Shown here: one piece after another, positions 7,030 to 9,241 of the stretch
Position numbering within the stretch: position 1 is the stretch's first letter
Layout: the number at the start of each line of letters is the position of its first letter
NCBI GenBank assembly: GCA_046715235.1
Contig: JBKJZO010000132.1
Coordinates: 1 to 9,241, forward strand
Direction: 5' to 3'
Source: JBKJZO01 sp046715235
Lineage (GTDB): Bacteria; Actinomycetota; Actinomycetes; BP-191
DNA length: 9,241 bases
Position numbers and translations under genes: made by a program
The notes under the pieces: generated by a model
Seen by the model: only the letters and a program-made list of their open reading frames with translations
What the model was told of the DNA's origin: nothing
Databases searched by the model: none

Positions 7030-7138
7030 AGCTCTGACTTCACACGGTCCCCACCGCGCCGCGCGAATGTACCTGGCCGCGCCCGGTCAGCTAGCTCGAA
7101 TACGCGACGAGGTCGGCTAGCCATAGGCCGTATGTCGG

Positions 7139-7167
7139 TTATCGCCCGTTTTCGGGGGCAAAGTTCA
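7139..7167 (-). promoter_or_regulatory. Candidate FliA/WhiG-class (sigma-28-like) promoter of the large secreted gene
   Basis: On the minus strand TGAACTTT (7160-7167) and GGCGATAA (7139-7146) resemble the FliA consensus halves TAAAGTTT and GCCGATAA (6 of 8 and 7 of 8 bases). Counting from GAAC (7163-7166), the spacer is 16 bases, as in the WhiG form TAAA-N16-GCCGATAA. Transcription would begin near 7132, giving a leader of about 115 bases before GTG 7016. The match is by eye; the -35 half is the weaker one. Confidence 0.45.
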
Positions 7168-7326
7168 CCCGAATGGCTGCGCCGGCGCGACTTGTGTGCG
7201 CAAGTTCAGGAATGGGCGGCGTGGCGTCGGCGTGTCGCCTGAATAAGTGCACTCAAGTGGCGGGTAGTGCGTCGCGGGGCGGGCGGTCCGAGCTGAACCA
7301 GCAGGTGACGTGGAGCTGACGCGGAG

Positions 7327-7399
7327 TGGAGCTGAGGAGAATCGAACTCCTGGCCTCGTCGATGCGAACGACGCGCTCTACCAACTGAGCTACAGCCCC
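7327..7399 (-). tRNA. tRNA-Ala (anticodon CGC)
   Basis: The 73-nt minus-strand sequence folds fully by eye: acceptor GGGGCTG/CAGCTCC with discriminator A, D-arm GCTC-AGTTGGTA-GAGC, anticodon stem CGTCG/CGACG around loop TTCGCAT, variable AGGCC, and T-arm AGGAG-TTCGATT-CTCCT. The anticodon CGC reads GCG, and the G3:U70 wobble pair is the alanine identity element. CCA is not encoded; the bases after the discriminator are CTC. The gene lies between sepX/glpR (53 bp away) and the long leader of the secreted-protein gene. Confidence 0.97.
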
Positions 7400-7414
7400 G
7401 TGAGCCGGGCGGAA

Positions 7415-7420
7415 ACGCTA
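7415..7420 (-). promoter_or_regulatory. Candidate -10 box for tRNA-Ala
   Basis: TAGCGT on the minus strand fits TANNNT and ends 15 bases before the mature tRNA 5' end, inside the 53-bp gap after sepX. No clear -35 is seen, so the tRNA could also be read from upstream. Confidence 0.3.
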
Positions 7421-7452
7421 CCACGGTGATGGTGCCACGAGCAGGGGCCGAA

Positions 7453-8127
7453 CTACTGCCCGACGACCCGCCGCCACTCGATCTCGGCCCACTCGTCGAC
7501 GTCCTCGAGGGCGTCGTAGAAATCACCCGAAGCCTGTCGTACGGCGGGCTGCCGCGGCACCCGGCGGGCGGCGTCGGCGGCCTCGGCGATCCGGGCGTCG
7601 TACTCCTCGCGCTCGGCCAGCACCTGCCTGCGGTAGGCGAGCTGCCTCGCGCGCCGCTTGCGCTCCGCCTCGCGCACAGCCGCGCGGCGCAACACGACGG
7701 CGTACCCGGTCGTCGCCAGCGCGTTGCCCAGCGCGACCCAGACGGCAAGGCCGCCGAAAGGCACGGCGGCAGCCATCGAGATCACCGTGACGACGAGCAT
7801 GCCGACCAGCGCTTGGCGGCGGCGTACGACGCGTGTTTCGGTCGCCCGACGGACGCTCGCACCCGACACGTGCACTGCCGACGGGGTTTCGGTCGTTGTG
7901 CGGTGCCGGCTGCCCGGCACCAGAACGTAGCGGCCGTCGACGTACGACGGCGTGCGCCTCGACAACGTGCGCATCGCGGTCGAGAACCCGTGAATGGAGC
8001 GCAGCTCGGCAGCCGCGCCGTCGTGACGGTGGAACCAGAAAGGCACCAGGTAGGCCGCCCATCCGGCGACTACCAGCAGAACGAGGATTGAGCTCAGGAC
8101 AACATCTCCGTGGTCTCGGTCTCGCAT
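7453..8127 (-). CDS. Divisome membrane protein of the SepX/GlpR family
   Basis: The 224-residue product has a first membrane span at about 11-32 carrying WAAYLVPFW, the motif FSTAMRTL (48-55), and two further spans (about 105-122 and 124-146). A long basic coiled-coil-like helix follows (about 148-190, ERKRRARQLAYRRQVLAERE), and the end is acidic. This matches actinobacterial SepX of Streptomyces and GlpR, the membrane receptor of the gephyrin-like protein Glp in Corynebacterium; both work in cell division, and Glp binds FtsZ. The neighbourhood (rimJ and a molybdopterin-type gene directly upstream) is the one I recall for this family (Rv0996 in M. tuberculosis). Homologues usually begin only a few residues before the first span, so the N-terminal ten residues are uncertain. 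ATG 8127 is used because no other in-frame ATG/GTG is present; its ribosome binding site is weak. Confidence 0.85.
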   Translation of the reverse strand: MRDRDHGDVVLSSILVLLVVAGWAAYLVPFWFHRHDGAAAELRSIHGFSTAMRTLSRRTPSYVDGRYVLVPGSRHRTTTETPSAVHVSGASVRRATETRVVRRRQALVGMLVVTVISMAAAVPFGGLAVWVALGNALATTGYAVVLRRAAVREAERKRRARQLAYRRQVLAEREEYDARIAEAADAARRVPRQPAVRQASGDFYDALEDVDEWAEIEWRRVVGQ

Positions 8128-8279
8128 CTGTCATGCCCGGAAGTGATGGCCTTGTGCCATCGGGCCGACCGGCCCCGTCACCTGGTCGACTTGACGACCA
8201 CGGTAACCAGGCCGTCGCAGCTGGTCTAACACCACCGCTGTCCCAGTTTGCGTGTCGCCGCAAGGCTTTCGCGAACGCG
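8128..8279 (-). other. sepX/glpR leader region with several inverted repeats
   Basis: The 152-bp gap between rimJ and sepX carries three perfect hairpins: TGGTCG-N6-CGACCA (8183-8200), GGGCC-N4-GGCCC (8162-8175) and GATGGC-N5-GCCATC (8145-8161), the last one base short of the second. A competing pair, CCTGGT (8181-8186) with ACCAGG (8206-8211), overlaps the first. No T-run follows any stem on the minus strand, so a classical terminator is not evident. A Rho-independent-like attenuator, a protein-binding leader or a transcript-end structure for rimJ are all possible. Confidence 0.45.
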
Positions 8280-8906
8280 CTACGACGTGCGCGGCGCCGC
8301 CAGATAACGGTTGAGTACGCCGCCGACCACCTCTTCGGCGGTGAGTGCGTAGCCGATGTGGTCACGGTACTCGCCGTCGATCAGCAGGTAGCCGCAGTGC
8401 AGGCCCTCCTCGCGGAAACCGAGCTTCTCGAGCAGCCTGCGACTGGCGACGTTCTCGGGCCGCACGTTGGCCTCGACCCGGTGCAGTCGGCCCGGCCCGA
8501 AGCAGTGGTCTGAAGCCAGCGCCACGGCCACCGTGCCGATGCCGCGACCGGCGAAACGGCGGTCGATCCAGTAACCGAGGTAGGCGCTGTTGAACGAGCC
8601 GCGCACGATGTTTCCGACGGTCACCTGACCGACGAGGCGGTCGTCGTACGTCACCGCGAACGGCATGTGCGTGCCCGCCCGCGCGGCCCGGCGCAGCGAC
8701 CGCCACAGCGCGACGTACGCCGCCGGTGTGTGCCGCGATGCATAGCTCGAAAACCCCCCAGGGGGTGTCGACTCCCAGGGCACCAGCCATGCCTCGTTCG
8801 CGAGCCGGACCTCGCTCCAGACGCGGGCGTCCGCGCGGCGCAACGGCCGCACACCGACGTATCCGTGCGCGAGCTCAACCGGCCACCCGGCGGCGTGGCC
8901 GGTCAA
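8280..8906 (-). CDS. rimJ: GNAT-family N-acetyltransferase, RimJ type
   Basis: RimJ-type enzymes acetylate protein N-termini with acetyl-CoA; the E. coli member acts on ribosomal protein S5, and the actinobacterial substrate is not known from the sequence. The 208-residue product starts with GWPVELAHGYVGVRPLRRAD and contains WLVPWESTPP (40-49). The acetyl-CoA pyrophosphate loop RRFAGRGIG (116-124), LHRVEANVRPEN (141-152) and SRRLLEKLGF (155-164) are the usual GNAT motif A/B landmarks. TTG 8906 is chosen: its bases overlap the stop of the upstream gene as TTGA, GGGGGAG (8911-8917) lies four bases before it, and homologues begin just before the GWP block. The frame stays open beyond that, but the upstream part is Arg-rich shadow of the MogA/MoaB-like gene. 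The gene order (Rv0995-like next to Rv0996-like) supports the name. Confidence 0.9.
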   Translation of the reverse strand: MTGHAAGWPVELAHGYVGVRPLRRADARVWSEVRLANEAWLVPWESTPPGGFSSYASRHTPAAYVALWRSLRRAARAGTHMPFAVTYDDRLVGQVTVGNIVRGSFNSAYLGYWIDRRFAGRGIGTVAVALASDHCFGPGRLHRVEANVRPENVASRRLLEKLGFREEGLHCGYLLIDGEYRDHIGYALTAEEVVGGVLNRYLAAPRTS

Positions 8907-9241
8907 TGGTCTCCCCCGCGCAGCTGCTCGATGGCGTGCGCCAGCACCGGCGCGAGCGCGGCAACGCCGTCGCGGACCCCGCTTGTCGACCCGGGCAGGT
9001 TGATGACCAAGGTGCGGCCGGCGATGCCCGCGACGCCACGACTCAGGATGGTCGTCGGTACGACGTCGCGCCCCTGTGCGCGGATAGCGTCGGCCAGCCC
9101 GGGCGCCTCGCGGTCGATCACGTCGCGGGTCGCCTCGGGGGTCACGTCGGAGCGCGAGAAGCCGGTGCCGCCGGTCGTCATCACGAGCTCGCAACCGCCC
9201 TCGTCGCACCACCAGCGCAGCCGGCCGGCGATCAGCTCGCG
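8903..9241 (-). CDS. MogA/MoaB-family molybdenum cofactor protein (5' end outside window)
   Basis: The family includes molybdopterin adenylyltransferases that activate molybdopterin with ATP before metal insertion. The frame is open to the right edge; 112 residues are visible. They hold the diagnostic TTGGTGFSRSDVTPEATR block near the start of the visible part, then IREQ-like AIRAQGRDVVP, LSRGVAGIAGRTLVINLPGS, and S-x-GVRDGV, which line the molybdopterin-binding site. Family length is about 160-180 residues, so 50-70 N-terminal residues are missing. An internal GTG-ATG at 9184-9179 is not the start: upstream codons (ELIAGRLRWWCDEGGCEL) continue the normal fold. The gene overlaps rimJ by the TTGA junction. 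Whether it acts in Moco synthesis or in the Glp divisome pathway cannot be told from this end. Confidence 0.9.
   Translation of the reverse strand, partial: RELIAGRLRWWCDEGGCELVMTTGGTGFSRSDVTPEATRDVIDREAPGLADAIRAQGRDVVPTTILSRGVAGIAGRTLVINLPGSTSGVRDGVAALAPVLAHAIEQLRGGDH
8911..8917 (-). promoter_or_regulatory. Ribosome binding site of rimJ inside the upstream gene
   Basis: GGGGGAG encodes the penultimate residues (GGD) of the MogA/MoaB-like protein and sits four bases before TTG 8906. The stop TGA 8905-8903 shares two bases with that TTG, the layout expected for translational coupling. Confidence 0.6.

Larger units (their letters stand above)
7017..7326. other. 310-bp non-coding stretch between tRNA-Ala and the large secreted gene
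   Basis: No credible gene is seen; the open frames here are short and Arg/Ser-rich with no family resemblance. On the minus strand it holds the ribosome binding site of the large gene (7022-7029) and a candidate FliA/WhiG-type promoter (7139-7167). Other elements are a near-perfect 11-bp direct repeat GGTCRGCTAGC (7085-7095, 7111-7121), an inverted repeat ACTTG-N6-CAAGT (7190-7205), an 8-bp palindrome AGTGCACT (7246-7253) and a duplication of the tRNA 3' end (7310-7319). A long leader with several regulatory inputs to the large secreted gene would explain these. Confidence 0.5.

Noticed and set aside
5976..7037. 353-codon plus-strand frame opposite the propeller repeats
   Set aside because: It mirrors the repeat gene on the minus strand, is Arg/Asp/His-rich and has no recognisable domain or ribosome binding site.
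7017..7132. Riboswitch (c-di-GMP or c-di-AMP type) in the leader of the secreted gene
   Set aside because: I looked for the conserved core sequences of these classes and did not see them; only simple repeats are present.
7018..7242. 74-codon plus-strand frame upstream of the large secreted gene
   Set aside because: It is Arg/Ser-rich with no ribosome site and runs across the promoter and leader elements of the minus-strand gene.
8754..8765. CCCCCCAGGGGG followed on the minus strand by TTTT, resembling a terminator
   Set aside because: The loop would be only two bases and the element is inside the conserved rimJ coding sequence (STPPGG); it is codon-driven.

Overview
The window is high-GC DNA from an actinobacterial chromosome. 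The gene content and order support this: a MogA/MoaB-like gene, a RimJ-type acetyltransferase and a SepX/GlpR-type divisome protein in one block, and a protein O-mannosyltransferase divergent from rsmI in another. From memory, the same two blocks lie near each other in Mycobacterium tuberculosis (moeA1-rimJ-Rv0996 and Rv1002c pmt / Rv1003 rsmI). The genus cannot be fixed from the sequence alone.

Left part (1-2350): rsmI runs off the left edge on the minus strand. It is divergent, across 73 bp, from pmt on the plus strand, a membrane GT39 protein mannosyltransferase that starts at GTG 764. The pmt stop lies 7 bp from the convergent stop of the next gene.

Middle part (2358-7326): all genes are on the minus strand. 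In transcription order they are a 1010-residue secreted protein (seven delta-60 propeller-type repeats, four Fn3-like domains, two C-terminal Ig-like modules), a 335-residue secreted protein that is a paralogue of the last third of the large one, and a 153-residue cytoplasmic protein of unknown function 18 bp further on. A 310-bp non-coding stretch precedes the large gene. It holds a candidate FliA/WhiG-type promoter and several short repeats. This secreted-protein cluster looks like lineage-specific cargo between two conserved housekeeping blocks.

Right part (7327-9241): tRNA-Ala(CGC), then sepX/glpR, rimJ and the 3' part of a mogA/moaB-like gene, all on the minus strand. rimJ starts at TTG, overlapping the stop of the upstream gene as TTGA, so the two are probably translationally coupled. 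A 152-bp leader with several clear inverted repeats separates rimJ from sepX.

Working picture: core genes for ribosome modification (RsmI, RimJ-like), cofactor or divisome function (MogA/MoaB-like, SepX/GlpR) and protein O-mannosylation (Pmt) flank a small cell-surface or exoprotein locus. Its Ser/Thr/Pro-rich products pass through the same Sec export route at which Pmt acts, which makes them reasonable, though untested, mannosylation substrates. No CRISPR array, transposase, integrase or defence system is visible.
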